Below, piece after piece: positions 20,506-62,566 of a stretch of DNA of 64,000 nt. Source of the DNA: Chondrilla cf. caribensis (Eukaryota; Porifera; Demospongiae; Chondrillida; Chondrillidae); assembly GCA_964020155.1 (NCBI GenBank), contig OZ026566.1, forward strand, positions 4,107,651 to 4,171,650. Reading direction: 5' to 3'. Each line of letters opens with the position of its first letter. Within the stretch, counting starts at the first letter, position 1. The position numbers and the translations under genes are program-made. The notes beneath the pieces are model-generated. The model was given only the letters and a program-made list of their open reading frames with translations. It was not told where the DNA came from and made no database searches.

Positions 20506-22686
20506 TTAACAATAAACAGCAATGCCAGAACACAGGCTTGAAACCACTAGCAGCTCATGTCTACTGGTTGGGACAACTGAGAGAGGTACAGTGTGGTTTG
20601 ACGATGTACCGTTTGGAGTGTTGGGAAAATCCCCACTGTGAATGAATTCCCCCTTATCCGAGAACATCATTGCAGAAGACGACTCTTTCTCAGTAACAAC
20701 AACAATGCCATCGCTGGCAATGGATATATGATAAGGATTTGTGAGCTTTCCTTGATCATTGTCGTTCTTCCCGAAGAAGTACAGAAACTCTCCCTCAGAG
20801 CTGAGCACTTGGATTCTCTTGTTGCCATTGTCTGCAACCAGGATGGTGTTGTCTTCTCTGAAGGCAATCGCTGTAGGCATTCTGAAGTGTAATGGTCCAC
20901 TCCCGTAGCCGCCAATCTCCTTCTTCAACACTCCTGCTTCCGAGTACACAAATATCCTATCCCTGGCACTGTCAACAATGAAAATGCTCCCATCCAGGCT
21001 GGTTGCGACGTCAATGGGGTGAATCATTTGGCTATTCTTTGCACCATAGGTGCCAATCTTGCAAATGTAATTTCCTCCTCGTGTGAATTTCCTCACGCAC
21101 CTCCTCTCTGTGTCAATGACAATGATGTTTCCAAAAGGATCAAAGCACAGTCCCCCAGGGGAACCTATTTTATCACTTTTGATGCTTTTAACGTACAGTC
21201 CTCTGCTGTCGAACAGATCAATGCACCCTTGGGTGACGTTGGAGGCAGCAATGTCGCTCTCACGACTAACAGCCACATGTGTGTACCGTGCGGGACCAGA
21301 CAGGGAGTACAACATGTGTGACAGCTTGGACGCTCCAGTACAACTCTTCATCCCGTACAGTGTAACAGGACTGCCTTCCACATCGGTACCATCAATTTTC
21401 ACGTGGAGACGATAAATTCCACTGGCTGGGATAGAAAATTTGATAGCAAATGTGTTCTCCTTCTGTTCCATCGAAGTAGTCCCTTTTAGTCCTTCCTCAG
21501 ATGATAACTGAATGGTCAACTGTTTCTGGTTGACAGTTGCAGGTGTCATCCACCCACTGTAGCAGGTCAACACAGCAGTGTATTCCTTTCCTGGAATAAG
21601 GGGGTTGGCAACACATTGTGTGAGTGTGCAATTTGGAGGAAACGGCTGGTTTGGACACAAAATTGCATCCAGACAGGTTGTTTGGATACGAGCTGTCATA
21701 GCATTTAGTTGGCTTACTGAAGGAAAGTACGATTTGTCTTGTTCCTGGTTGTGAATCTTGAGTAAGTTATTGCGAGAAGCATCGCACTCCACAAAGACCT
21801 GCTTCAGTTCATGCAGAATGTGAGACTGTGCCAAAGTAGTAAGTGAGGAACCATGAAGAATAGGTGAAGCACTCAGAAACATTTCATCCAGTTTGTCTAC
21901 CAAATTGACAACATCCTTTCTTCCTTCCTTGGTCAATATTACATTTTTCTCATAGGTGGCATCAATCTCACGAAGAATGCATTGCTTGTAGAGCATCAAC
22001 ACCTTCTGAACATGTGCAAATGTCTCGTTTACAGAACACACAACACTCTCCTTTGACTTCTTCATCTGCTCTCCTTTGAGTGTCATGCTTTCCATCAACG
22101 CAAGGAGTTCAAGACGCTCTCTGCGACCATCATTTAGAGCAGTTCTGATCTCGCTCTTTATCTTGTTGGAGGTCTTGTTGATGTCCACTTGAGGGTGTTC
22201 TCCGTGGTCTCGTGCTTGGCATTGCTCACATAACAGAACGTGACATTCGAAACAGTAGTTGTTCAGCACGGCCTCAGGATGGATTGCACACTTGAACGTC
22301 TCGAGTGTTGATTCGGGTTCTCCCAAAGGAACAACTCCGGTTCCTTCGGTCAGGGAACACTTTGCACAATACACGCGTCCGCTTTCGAGGTTTAAGGCCG
22401 CGATCGGCGCTTCTTGGCACTCGCTACAGAGAAAAGTAATTTCTGACGGAGCGACGATATCGGGTTTTTTGGGTGATGCTGGCTTCAAGTAAAAGTTGAC
22501 GGGGAATTCTTCCACTCCTCCGACGGGTAAAGTGAATGTTTTTCTACATTCTGGACAGCGAAACAGATCCGCCTCGCAAAGGCTACGCAAACAAGACGTG
22601 CAGAAAGAGTGCAGGCAAGGCAAAGCACGCGGTTCTTCCACGCTGTTGAGACAAATCCCACATCGGTACGACGTCTGTCCCTCCAT
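20506..22686 (-). CDS. TRIM-NHL type RING E3 ubiquitin ligase, copy A
   Basis: Single-exon CDS, 726 residues from the ATG at 22686; the frame is open for 15 more codons upstream, but the RING begins right after MEGQTSYRC. Domains: C3HC4 RING (Cys9, 12, 24, His26, Cys29, 32, 44, 47); B-box 1 (Cys87, 90, 107, 110); B-box 2 (Cys133, His136, Cys145, 148, 152, 155, His160, His163); a helical coiled-coil region of about 200 residues; a filamin-type Ig domain (about 370-465, ending YRLHVKIDGTDVEGSP); and an NHL beta-propeller (about 480-726) with GGLCFDPFGNIIVIDTE, HPIDVATSLDGSIFIVD and AIAFREDNTILVADNGNKRIQV. This is the TRIM2/TRIM3/TRIM71 architecture of cytoplasmic ligases and mRNA regulators. 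Which subfamily it belongs to cannot be told from domains alone. Confidence 0.93.
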   Translation of the reverse strand: MEGQTSYRCGICLNSVEEPRALPCLHSFCTSCLRSLCEADLFRCPECRKTFTLPVGGVEEFPVNFYLKPASPKKPDIVAPSEITFLCSECQEAPIAALNLESGRVYCAKCSLTEGTGVVPLGEPESTLETFKCAIHPEAVLNNYCFECHVLLCEQCQARDHGEHPQVDINKTSNKIKSEIRTALNDGRRERLELLALMESMTLKGEQMKKSKESVVCSVNETFAHVQKVLMLYKQCILREIDATYEKNVILTKEGRKDVVNLVDKLDEMFLSASPILHGSSLTTLAQSHILHELKQVFVECDASRNNLLKIHNQEQDKSYFPSVSQLNAMTARIQTTCLDAILCPNQPFPPNCTLTQCVANPLIPGKEYTAVLTCYSGWMTPATVNQKQLTIQLSSEEGLKGTTSMEQKENTFAIKFSIPASGIYRLHVKIDGTDVEGSPVTLYGMKSCTGASKLSHMLYSLSGPARYTHVAVSRESDIAASNVTQGCIDLFDSRGLYVKSIKSDKIGSPGGLCFDPFGNIIVIDTERRCVRKFTRGGNYICKIGTYGAKNSQMIHPIDVATSLDGSIFIVDSARDRIFVYSEAGVLKKEIGGYGSGPLHFRMPTAIAFREDNTILVADNGNKRIQVLSSEGEFLYFFGKNDNDQGKLTNPYHISIASDGIVVVTEKESSSAMMFSDKGEFIHSGDFPNTPNGTSSNHTVPLSVVPTSRHELLVVSSLCSGIAVYC

Positions 22687-23024
22687 CCTTGGACCACTGT
22701 AATACGGAAAATAATTAATAAGCAGCTGCAATTCACTTTATATATACACCGCCAAAGCAGGGTGACGAAAGCGGAAGTGCAAGACGAGCGGATGCGTGAG
22801 CGTCAGTGACTCTTCACTGACACTACCTCCGGAAATCATTTGTTCACAACGTGCATAATAGTATTATTAATATTATACTCGGAGAACAACGAACTACGTT
22901 ATCGTGTAACTACAATGTACGTAGTGACTTCGTTGAAACCTTTGAACAACAACAACAAAATTGGTCAAGGAGAACAAAAATACTCAACATGGTACATATG
23001 TATGGCCATGCGGTCTGGTGTATG

Positions 23025-23131
23025 TTACATAGTGTCTTCCCAGTCGGCTTTGTCATCGCTGTCTGATCCACTCACGTCCCCTGCTTGTGGTGGCGGTGGT
23101 ATCATGGCTGAAATGTTGTTCATCATGCTCC
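23025..23131 (-). pseudogene. WASHC1 3'-terminal fragment created by the duplication
   Basis: Identical to 28955-29061, the last 34 or so codons plus stop of WASHC1 (IPPPPQAGD ... DDKADWEDTM). On its 5' side it meets the copy B breakpoint at 23131/23132 instead of the rest of WASHC1. It has no start or promoter and cannot make the protein. Confidence 0.9.
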
Positions 23132-23241
23132 ACGAATATATACACACTGTACTAGCATCTACATATGTGTGTGCTCACATAATACCACACAGTATGTAGT
23201 CCAGGAAATACCTAAATGCATAATTACGTATAATACTACAG

Positions 23242-24572
<1,331 letters not shown>

Positions 24573-24868
24573 TTAATCGAGGTGAATATTCAATATTATA
24601 TCAACATTGAGCACACAGCACAGTAGACTGTGATGTAAACATCAAATTTGATCACACAGGATATTAAGAGCATGTTCATTTAAAATCTTCTATAATTGTG
24701 TCATTGTAGAATACGCTAGTTGCAACAGGATATCTGGTGCATATTTAATACATATATAACATCAAATGTACATATATAACATCAAATGTACATATATAAC
24801 ATCAAATTTCATCAAACATCAAACACACAACACACATGCATGCACACATGCACACACAATGAACACAT

Positions 24869-24915
<47 letters not shown>

Positions 24916-25337
24916 TGCACACACGCACACGCAATGTACACACGCACACACAATGAACACACACACACACACACACACATGCATGCACACACGCACACAC
25001 AATGTACACACGCACACAATTCCAAGGAATTTTGTTGTATGTGGGCCTGGTGAACATCCTGGAAACATAAAACTCTAGATATGGCCTACTATATGTTTAT
25101 ACAACCATCCCACTCAGTAACAGTAACTAATAATAGTAATAATGAATTATATGACCAGCTGTAGACGCTAGAATATTGTCTAATAATATACATGAATAGT
25201 ACCTAGAAATCCAAACTATATAGATGAAAATAGTATAGATAATAATATACATTTAATTTACTCAAATGCTCATGTGCAGCTGAGAAATCCCTCATATCAC
25301 ATTCACTTCTGTTAACCTTTCCTACACACATGAACAT

Positions 25338-25402
<65 letters not shown>

Positions 25403-26435
25403 CACGCACACACACACACATACACGCACGCACACACACGCACACACGGTTCATTTGAAATCTTCTATAATTGTGTCATTGTAAAATACGCAAGTTGCAA
25501 CAGGATACCGGGTGCATATATATAATGACCTCGATATGGAGGTTGGTGAAATGTTATCGTTTGCACGTGATAAGCACAAAACAGGCAAACAAAACTCGCT
25601 TTTTGATTTGAATATTACCTATTGGTTGTTAGCACAGGTCGGAAAGCTGGACCTACTACACATGTACATAGTAGAATGTATGGGCAATATTACGTGTGTT
25701 TCAAACACATTTCAAGCAGTGACAATAAAACTTCACAAGTTATATCATGCATGATCATCATGTGAGCATCATGTGATGGATATTACGTGGCCTGAATTCA
25801 GGGAGGGGACTTGCCTGCAGTTCAATGCTGCATGTGACTATACAATCGAATGAAATGTGAATCCTAATTTACTGAAACAGCATACTTTCTGGTTCTTTCA
25901 ATCCTATCATTTCTGTGGATGCTCAATACACACACTACAGCTGGTACGCATTTGAGACTATAATATGAGGTTACAATACACATTCATTCAAATAAGAAAG
26001 AACTGCATCTCTTCAATTATATGGAATTACTTCCAATAATATTCCTTCTTGTTCAGAATTAAACTGTGTAATAAATCTAAAGAATTTCATAATTATTGTA
26101 TTCGATACGTATCATCAATTTTACCAACAATAATTTAATAATAACAATGTCTATCAGCATTTCACAAACAGTATATACAATTATAATAATGTCATACACA
26201 ATGCCGTCAATCTTATAAACACAACCCAATGAATGAAAGTTCTTGTATACATTAAAAATACAGATAAAATTCACTGTAGCACAAGATCAACATGTAAAAC
26301 ACTCACAAATGGTCCAGAAAACTACGGTGTTATACAACAATGGAGAGACCAATGATATTATTGGCTACAAACAGGTTGAAAGGAATAAAACCAAAAAGTA
26401 TGACAATGTTATAAAGTGATTGTAGACACAGCAGA
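24573..26435. other. Intergenic region of copy B
   Basis: Duplicate of 18645-20505 with the same about 70-bp direct repeats (near 24675-24744 and 25450-25518) and CA arrays. No gene is supported. Confidence 0.6.
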
Positions 26436-28616
26436 TTAACAATAAACAGCAATGCCAGAACACAGGCTTGAAACCACTAGCAGCTCATGTCTACTGGTTG
26501 GGACAACTGAGAGAGGTACAGTGTGGTTTGACGATGTACCGTTTGGAGTGTTGGGAAAATCCCCACTGTGAATGAATTCCCCCTTATCCGAGAACATCAT
26601 TGCAGAAGACGACTCTTTCTCAGTAACAACAACAATGCCATCGCTGGCAATGGATATATGATAAGGATTTGTGAGCTTTCCTTGATCATTGTCGTTCTTC
26701 CCGAAGAAGTACAGAAACTCTCCCTCAGAGCTGAGCACTTGGATTCTCTTGTTGCCATTGTCTGCAACCAGGATGGTGTTGTCTTCTCTGAAGGCAATCG
26801 CTGTAGGCATTCTGAAGTGTAATGGTCCACTCCCGTAGCCGCCAATCTCCTTCTTCAACACTCCTGCTTCCGAGTACACAAATATCCTATCCCTGGCACT
26901 GTCAACAATGAAAATGCTCCCATCCAGGCTGGTTGCGACGTCAATGGGGTGAATCATTTGGCTATTCTTTGCACCATAGGTGCCAATCTTGCAAATGTAA
27001 TTTCCTCCTCGTGTGAATTTCCTCACGCACCTCCTCTCTGTGTCAATGACAATGATGTTTCCAAAAGGATCAAAGCACAGTCCCCCAGGGGAACCTATTT
27101 TATCACTTTTGATGCTTTTAACGTACAGTCCTCTGCTGTCGAACAGATCAATGCACCCTTGGGTGACGTTGGAGGCAGCAATGTCGCTCTCACGACTAAC
27201 AGCCACATGTGTGTACCGTGCGGGACCAGACAGGGAGTACAACATGTGTGACAGCTTGGACGCTCCAGTACAACTCTTCATCCCGTACAGTGTAACAGGA
27301 CTGCCTTCCACATCGGTACCATCAATTTTCACGTGGAGACGATAAATTCCACTGGCTGGGATAGAAAATTTGATAGCAAATGTGTTCTCCTTCTGTTCCA
27401 TCGAAGTAGTCCCTTTTAGTCCTTCCTCAGATGATAACTGAATGGTCAACTGTTTCTGGTTGACAGTTGCAGGTGTCATCCACCCACTGTAGCAGGTCAA
27501 CACAGCAGTGTATTCCTTTCCTGGAATAAGGGGGTTGGCAACACATTGTGTGAGTGTGCAATTTGGAGGAAACGGCTGGTTTGGACACAAAATTGCATCC
27601 AGACAGGTTGTTTGGATACGAGCTGTCATAGCATTTAGTTGGCTTACTGAAGGAAAGTACGATTTGTCTTGTTCCTGGTTGTGAATCTTGAGTAAGTTAT
27701 TGCGAGAAGCATCGCACTCCACAAAGACCTGCTTCAGTTCATGCAGAATGTGAGACTGTGCCAAAGTAGTAAGTGAGGAACCATGAAGAATAGGTGAAGC
27801 ACTCAGAAACATTTCATCCAGTTTGTCTACCAAATTGACAACATCCTTTCTTCCTTCCTTGGTCAATATTACATTTTTCTCATAGGTGGCATCAATCTCA
27901 CGAAGAATGCATTGCTTGTAGAGCATCAACACCTTCTGAACATGTGCAAATGTCTCGTTTACAGAACACACAACACTCTCCTTTGACTTCTTCATCTGCT
28001 CTCCTTTGAGTGTCATGCTTTCCATCAACGCAAGGAGTTCAAGACGCTCTCTGCGACCATCATTTAGAGCAGTTCTGATCTCGCTCTTTATCTTGTTGGA
28101 GGTCTTGTTGATGTCCACTTGAGGGTGTTCTCCGTGGTCTCGTGCTTGGCATTGCTCACATAACAGAACGTGACATTCGAAACAGTAGTTGTTCAGCACG
28201 GCCTCAGGATGGATTGCACACTTGAACGTCTCGAGTGTTGATTCGGGTTCTCCCAAAGGAACAACTCCGGTTCCTTCGGTCAGGGAACACTTTGCACAAT
28301 ACACGCGTCCGCTTTCGAGGTTTAAGGCCGCGATCGGCGCTTCTTGGCACTCGCTACAGAGAAAAGTAATTTCTGACGGAGCGACGATATCGGGTTTTTT
28401 GGGTGATGCTGGCTTCAAGTAAAAGTTGACGGGGAATTCTTCCACTCCTCCGACGGGTAAAGTGAATGTTTTTCTACATTCTGGACAGCGAAACAGATCC
28501 GCCTCGCAAAGGCTACGCAAACAAGACGTGCAGAAAGAGTGCAGGCAAGGCAAAGCACGCGGTTCTTCCACGCTGTTGAGACAAATCCCACATCGGTACG
28601 ACGTCTGTCCCTCCAT
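26436..28616 (-). CDS. TRIM-NHL type RING E3 ubiquitin ligase, copy B
   Basis: The 726-residue translation is the same as that of the copy at 20506-22686: RING, two B-boxes, coiled coil, filamin-type domain and NHL propeller, all zinc ligands present. The upstream flank is duplicated too, so both copies should carry the same promoter. In copy A that flank meets the WASHC1 fragment; here it leads to intact WASHC1, whose stop codon lies about 340 bp upstream of this start codon. Confidence 0.92.
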   Translation of the reverse strand: MEGQTSYRCGICLNSVEEPRALPCLHSFCTSCLRSLCEADLFRCPECRKTFTLPVGGVEEFPVNFYLKPASPKKPDIVAPSEITFLCSECQEAPIAALNLESGRVYCAKCSLTEGTGVVPLGEPESTLETFKCAIHPEAVLNNYCFECHVLLCEQCQARDHGEHPQVDINKTSNKIKSEIRTALNDGRRERLELLALMESMTLKGEQMKKSKESVVCSVNETFAHVQKVLMLYKQCILREIDATYEKNVILTKEGRKDVVNLVDKLDEMFLSASPILHGSSLTTLAQSHILHELKQVFVECDASRNNLLKIHNQEQDKSYFPSVSQLNAMTARIQTTCLDAILCPNQPFPPNCTLTQCVANPLIPGKEYTAVLTCYSGWMTPATVNQKQLTIQLSSEEGLKGTTSMEQKENTFAIKFSIPASGIYRLHVKIDGTDVEGSPVTLYGMKSCTGASKLSHMLYSLSGPARYTHVAVSRESDIAASNVTQGCIDLFDSRGLYVKSIKSDKIGSPGGLCFDPFGNIIVIDTERRCVRKFTRGGNYICKIGTYGAKNSQMIHPIDVATSLDGSIFIVDSARDRIFVYSEAGVLKKEIGGYGSGPLHFRMPTAIAFREDNTILVADNGNKRIQVLSSEGEFLYFFGKNDNDQGKLTNPYHISIASDGIVVVTEKESSSAMMFSDKGEFIHSGDFPNTPNGTSSNHTVPLSVVPTSRHELLVVSSLCSGIAVYC

Positions 28617-28954
28617 CCTTGGACCACTGTAATACGGAAAATAATTAATAAGCAGCTGCAATTCACTTTATATATACACCGCCAAAGCAGGGTGACGAAA
28701 GCGGAAGTGCAAGACGAGCGGATGCGTGAGCGTCAGTGACTCTTCACTGACACTACCTCCGGAAATCATTTGTTCACAACGTGCATAATAGTATTATTAA
28801 TATTATACTCGGAGAACAACGAACTACGTTATCGTGTAACTACAATGTACGTAGTGACTTCGTTGAAACCTTTGAACAACAACAACAAAATTGGTCAAGG
28901 AGAACAAAAATACTCAACATGGTACATATGTATGGCCATGCGGTCTGGTGTATG

Positions 28955-30355
28955 TTACATAGTGTCTTCCCAGTCGGCTTTGTCATCGCTGTCTGATCCA
29001 CTCACGTCCCCTGCTTGTGGTGGCGGTGGTATCATGGCTGAAATGTTGTTCATCATGCTCCCCCCTCCCAGGTCGGCCTGCTCTGTCTTCTCCTCTTTGC
29101 CCTGTTTGCCGCTGATACCTATTCGCCTGCGTTGAAGTGCATTCCGTAAATCTCCCATCAAATCAACACCTCCTCCTCCGGAAGAGATTGTTTCCTCTTC
29201 TTCCTTTTTCTTTTTTTTCTTCATTTTTCTTTCAGTTGCTTTCTTCAAGCCGGCGTTGTCAGTACCTCCTGCAGCTCGGATGGCCTGCATTAGATTTGCT
29301 CGGGGGTCATCAACAGCTGGTAATGTTGATTCTCCTCCATCACTACTGTAGTCATCTGAATCTGAGCCAAGTGTTGGTAGACTCGGTCCGGGTGGGGGCG
29401 GGGGAGGCGGCGGAGGAGGAGGTCCATCAGAGATAGGGGGGAGTCCCCCATCATCAGGTGGTGGAGGTGGTGGTTGATTGGATGACAATGAGGGATCAAC
29501 ATCAGGGAGTTCCCCTTCAGTTACTAATGACGGAGCTATAGATGGCTGGAATGTATTATAGAGAACATTTTCAGCTACATTGGGTAGGTTGAGAATGTTA
29601 GGCACCTCCATCTCAGGTAGTGAACCTAGCTTTGGTCGATACGTGACATCATTGGCTCCTTGGTACCGCCCTAGTTCCTCCCCTGTCTGAATGGATGTCG
29701 GCGCCTCTTCGAGAACCCTCTCTTCAATTATTTTATCTCTTGTAGTCTTCTTAATGTGTCCCGATAGTGGGTCTGTGAACAGGTATGTCTTATAGGGGTT
29801 TTTAGACGTATTGAACAGGAGCAGAGATGCCACCGATGGCAAATACTCAGGTAGACTCCCTAAGCCTTCAGCTTCTTCCACAGTGGACACAGTGAGAGAG
29901 TAACGCAACTGAGATTCCTGTATTTCTGAGTTCAGGTCAGCCTTGAAAAGATCAAAATTCTTCTTTTCTTTGAGTGTTGGTATGCTAACATCAGGCATTC
30001 GAGACTCAACTTCTTGCTTACTGTACCGAACGTTTTTCATCCTCCTATCAACATCACTAAACATAGACTGGTACGGCTCGACTTTCTTGGGTGCAGGATA
30101 CTTGGGGGGCGATAAAACCACAGTGGCCTTACTGGTAGCAGTGCGGAGCGAGTCCACTTTGGCTTGAGCTGCGATTATTCGAGTGTTTATCTCCACAAGT
30201 TTATCCCTCTCCACTGCAACTCGATTGCTGATTCGGTTAAAAATGTCGTTTGCTACCACTTCAACATACTCGAGAACATCTGAGACTTGTAACAGTGTCT
30301 CCTCTCTCCTCAATTCGGATAGAATAACAGGAACATTGTAGCTTTGTACAGACAT
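28955..30355 (-). CDS. WASHC1: WASH complex subunit 1 (WASH1), Arp2/3 activator
   Basis: Single-exon CDS, 466 residues (human 465). WASH1 is the nucleation-promoting subunit of the WASH complex and builds branched actin on endosomes with the Arp2/3 complex for retromer-linked sorting. The WASH homology domain begins at Met1 (YNVPVILSELRREE ... DIFNRIS ... SPPKYPAP), followed by SLLLFNTSKNPYK, EVPNILNLP, a Pro-rich block (about 290-332, including PPPPPPPPPPPGP), a WH2-like helix RANLMQAIRAAGG (about 352-364), LMGDLRNALQRRRIGISG (about 399-416) and an acidic Arp2/3-binding tail ending DWEDTM. The frame is open for 41 codons upstream, but the Met at 30355 aligns with the conserved N-terminus. 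Its last 107 bp are duplicated at 23025-23131. Confidence 0.96.
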   Translation of the reverse strand: MSVQSYNVPVILSELRREETLLQVSDVLEYVEVVANDIFNRISNRVAVERDKLVEINTRIIAAQAKVDSLRTATSKATVVLSPPKYPAPKKVEPYQSMFSDVDRRMKNVRYSKQEVESRMPDVSIPTLKEKKNFDLFKADLNSEIQESQLRYSLTVSTVEEAEGLGSLPEYLPSVASLLLFNTSKNPYKTYLFTDPLSGHIKKTTRDKIIEERVLEEAPTSIQTGEELGRYQGANDVTYRPKLGSLPEMEVPNILNLPNVAENVLYNTFQPSIAPSLVTEGELPDVDPSLSSNQPPPPPPDDGGLPPISDGPPPPPPPPPPPGPSLPTLGSDSDDYSSDGGESTLPAVDDPRANLMQAIRAAGGTDNAGLKKATERKMKKKKKKEEEETISSGGGGVDLMGDLRNALQRRRIGISGKQGKEEKTEQADLGGGSMMNNISAMIPPPPQAGDVSGSDSDDKADWEDTM

Positions 30356-30606
30356 GATTTGAACACTTACAACCTTCAACAGGATGAAAATACATGTGAA
30401 TGAATGACAAAATAGAAGCACTTTGAATGAAAGAACATTAAAATGTACACATACTGCGGAATAAAGAGTAAACTTCACAAGAAATCCCAGTCAGCAGTTA
30501 GGGGCTGTCCTGTCTCCACGTCACATGACATTGATAATCGCTCGTGGGCGAGTTTGTATAATTAGAGCCCTGTGCGATTAAATTCCGAGCCGCGCAAATT
30601 ACTTGA
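30356..30606. promoter_or_regulatory. Bidirectional WASHC1 / WDR27 promoter
   Basis: The start codons are 251 bp apart, head to head. GTCACATGAC at 30520-30529 is an E-box of the MITF/TFE type (TCACATGA core). Control of an endosomal gene by such a factor would be plausible, but it is inferred from the motif alone. Confidence 0.45.
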
Positions 30607-50827
<20,221 letters not shown>

Positions 50828-51091
50828 ATTTGTTTTAATCACAACATCGTATTATTGTGAAGTACTATGTATGTAGATTTGTATATCTTTAATGGAACAT
50901 GTACAGTAAATAATTATAAGTTAATGAAATCAATTGAATTTTTAACATATTGTTAATCCTGTACTGATCAAAAGATGAAAATTAAAGAGGTGCCATGCGC
51001 AGTACAGTGGGTAGAACTAACACGTGATATATTATCTATATATGTAGTAGTATTGGAAGGGGTACCAGATCTGGATTATTTCATATCACAA

Positions 51092-51783
51092 TCAAACGTC
51101 TTCTTTTGGCCTGTCTGCATGCTTTTCTGCTTCCTTCTTAGCTTCCATCTCTTTCATCCTCACATAAGTGTAAGCACCAGATCCTCCCAGAACCATCGCA
51201 TTACTGCCCCACCACAGTACAGACTTCACTTCGGAGAACGCCACCACAGCGATTATGGTCTGAGCACAAGCCTTGGCCGTGCCACTGACATTGTGCGTTA
51301 GGGGACTGGTCACCTTGATCTGGAGTCCCGAAACATAGCCAATAGCGATACCAAACACACCGGCCACTAAAAGAAGCAGGTAGAACCAAGGTGTTTTCCA
51401 GTGTTCAAACTCCTTCAAAGGAGTGTACTCTCCGAGAATAAATGACAGCGGCACTATGAGAACAAGAGCATTGAGGTTGTTGTAGAGCTGCAACCGCCAC
51501 AGGTCGTTATCGACCACTGGGATGACCTTCTTGGTGAAGATGGCGTTGAGGGAGACTGAGGCACTGGCTAGAACACCAAAGATAACTCCTTTGACCGAGA
51601 GTTCCACAGACTGTCCTTCCTGGTCTATTCCCAATACGAATCCTCCAACAATGATCCCACAGCATAGAATGGTTCTACATGATATGTACTCTCTCAGAAC
51701 AGTGAAGGAGAAAATCTGTATTCATAATAAAATTAATGTGTGTGAGAGAGAAAAGAATAACAATACATAACAACACATTGATA

Positions 51784-51817
<34 letters not shown>

Positions 51818-52002
51818 CACTTGCACTATTAACAATAATCAGATTTGAATTAAAAAATTGATTAATTAATCAATTAATCAATTAATCATCCCAGCACTAG
51901 GATGGATGTGTGTGTCAATATTGACTACCCATTGCTGGTATCCTTTGTGTAAAGCCACTTATGTTCCTACTGTGCGTACACCTAGGGTATTGAGGAGCAG
52001 CG

Positions 52003-52079
<77 letters not shown>

Positions 52080-53391
52080 TTAGAGAGAGTGAGTACTTGT
52101 AAAACGTACCACATTGAACACCGTGGTGAGAGACCTGCCCACATTGTAAAAGGCCACGCCCAAGAACTTCAATGTGAGATTGTTGAAAGTAATCATGCTA
52201 ACAAAAATGGCAGACAGTGGCATCACCTGAGAAGAAGAAAATATACGGAGTAAGTGTATAGGCCTTGTTGGTACAGAAGAACAAGTACATGTTTTTGGCA
52301 CATAAGAACTACATACAGTTGTTGGTACAAAAGAGGTAGGGGCGGTTGTTGGTATGAAGTTAGTAACAATTGATACATGCAGTACAGTATCTGTGTTAGC
52401 ACACAATGAACTAGCAAACACTTGACAACTAGACACTGGTCAGTGGAATTTGGACCAGGTGTAGTTTCAACCTTATGTACAGTACACACATACCACGGAA
52501 ACACTCTAATCACACATTGTGACACAGACACCCCAACAGCAGAGAGCTACCAGTTATACACTACACTAGTCCAGATAGTCATGTGCTGTACAAAGACTAC
52601 TCCCATATCTTCCTTCTTCAATGTCACTGTTAATCAGTAACTCGTACTCCCAGGTTGTATAACATCATCAAAATGGTGGGGACACCTCACGGAGGCTCCA
52701 CTCGGTGATACCAGTAGTAGTAGACTTCCTTTAGCTAACCCTTCCTACTGAGTCGTAGGCATAGTGCTACAATTCAACGGCATAGTGGGGCACTGTGTCC
52801 TAGAGTAGCTGGGAAGAACCCTGCACACGACCACAACAATCACACAAACCTTCAATGCCGTGGTCAAGTCAAACTGAGCTGGGGGGAAGGTTCCCAGAGC
52901 TGGTATGCTGTCTCCTATCAGCCCCAGGATAACACAGATTATCACTGAGATGAGACACTGAGCAGCTGTGATGAACAACGGAGCATTGAGCTGAGGGTAG
53001 TAGAGAATAACATATAAAAAATGAACGCACACTGTTTTGTCATGGGCACTAATGCACTGCATCGTCAGTACACACAATCAATCCGGAATACACACTTGAG
53101 ACAGTTCTCACCCACTTGCTTACCTTCAGATCAGGACTACTGAGTAGATACTTGTTGACGAAAACCATGGTAATAGAGATAACCCTGCGATGGCGGGAAT
53201 TGAGGACATCGTTCAGTTGGGACTATTATCTTCAGTATTCACACATGCAAAGACGGCTCAGATTATAGTACATACCAGTACGCTGTAACGACCGACGCTA
53301 TTTTCATCCATTGCGAAGCCAAGTCTTTGATTGAACTCGTATTAGCAGAGTTTGTCGGTCGATTATTACCAGGCTTAGGAGAAGACGCCAT
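51092..53391 (-). CDS. SLC35C1: GDP-fucose transporter 1 (solute carrier 35C1)
   Basis: Exons (complement): 53276-53391, 53124-53184, 52850-52990, 52110-52226, 51092-51715; in frame, 352 residues (human 364). The family imports GDP-fucose into the Golgi lumen for fucosylation, in exchange for GMP, using ten membrane helices. Matching landmarks are [79 protein letters not shown] and [25 protein letters not shown] (the most conserved block). The C-terminus is a charged cytosolic tail rich in Lys/Glu. It converges with WDR27 (264 bp between stops), and its start codon lies 217 bp from the RPAP1 stop on the same strand. Confidence 0.95.
52005..52078. repeat. (GT)n microsatellite in an SLC35C1 intron
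   Basis: About 65 bp of GT ending in GCGCGCGCG, 30 bp below the exon at 52110-52226. A shorter GT run lies at 51789-51813. Confidence 0.9.
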
Positions 53392-53607
53392 TTTTGAATA
53401 CCTGATTTTTCTGGCACGTGGTGGAATGCTATTAAAGCCATGTATGCTGTACACGTATTTTGCTCAAATGAACCAACCAGTATACACCAAGATAGATGTC
53501 ATATTGACCTGGACCATATAGCTTCCACTGGTTGTTACCATGTCCTGAATGTACAATCGCATCAAACTAAATACAATGATACAGTTTAAATGTGTTGGTG
53601 CATCTTG

Positions 53608-62209
<8,602 letters not shown>

Positions 62210-62383
62210 AATACCTACTCACGAAGCAAGGTATCGCGATAAATGACAGATCAATAATAATGTTTGAAAACTCCTTGCGTTACCTCTACCTCCAGACAAT
62301 CTTAGCTCCTGAATCCACACAATGAATAAATGAGCAATGAGAAAGTTTTCTGAAGTTGGCTAGGCTACTAGCCCAAGTATAAG

Positions 62384-62485
62384 AAGCACATTTAACATGC
62401 CGCGAACGGACAGGTCGCGATGGTGCAGCGGTGAAGTGATGCGCTTTCTAGTAGCGAAGTGGCGGGTTCGAAACTGGGACTTTCA
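62384..62485 (+). mobile_element. tRNA-derived (SINE-like) repeat
   Basis: It contains an A-box-like GATGGTGCAGCGGTGAAG (about 62419-62436) and a B-box-like GGGTTCGAAACTGG (about 62463-62476) at tRNA spacing, but the 5' and 3' ends do not pair as an acceptor stem. Its left flank AAGCACATTTAACATG recurs with changes at 62567-62581, before a second tRNA-like start. It is probably a decayed tRNA-derived element rather than a functional tRNA gene. Confidence 0.45.
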
Positions 62486-62566
62486 CTTTTGTTATAATTT
62501 TTTTTCAAATGGTACACTCAGAGCATAGATACTCCAACAGTATCTATGCTCAGAGTAAGTACAAAT

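Noticed and set aside
20638..22809. Several ORFs of 66-110 codons opposite the TRIM-NHL gene
   Set aside because: Shadow frames of a clearly coding minus-strand exon; same for the duplicates at 26568-28739.
62384..62485. Functional tRNA gene
   Set aside because: A- and B-box-like motifs are present, but the ends do not form an acceptor stem by eye.
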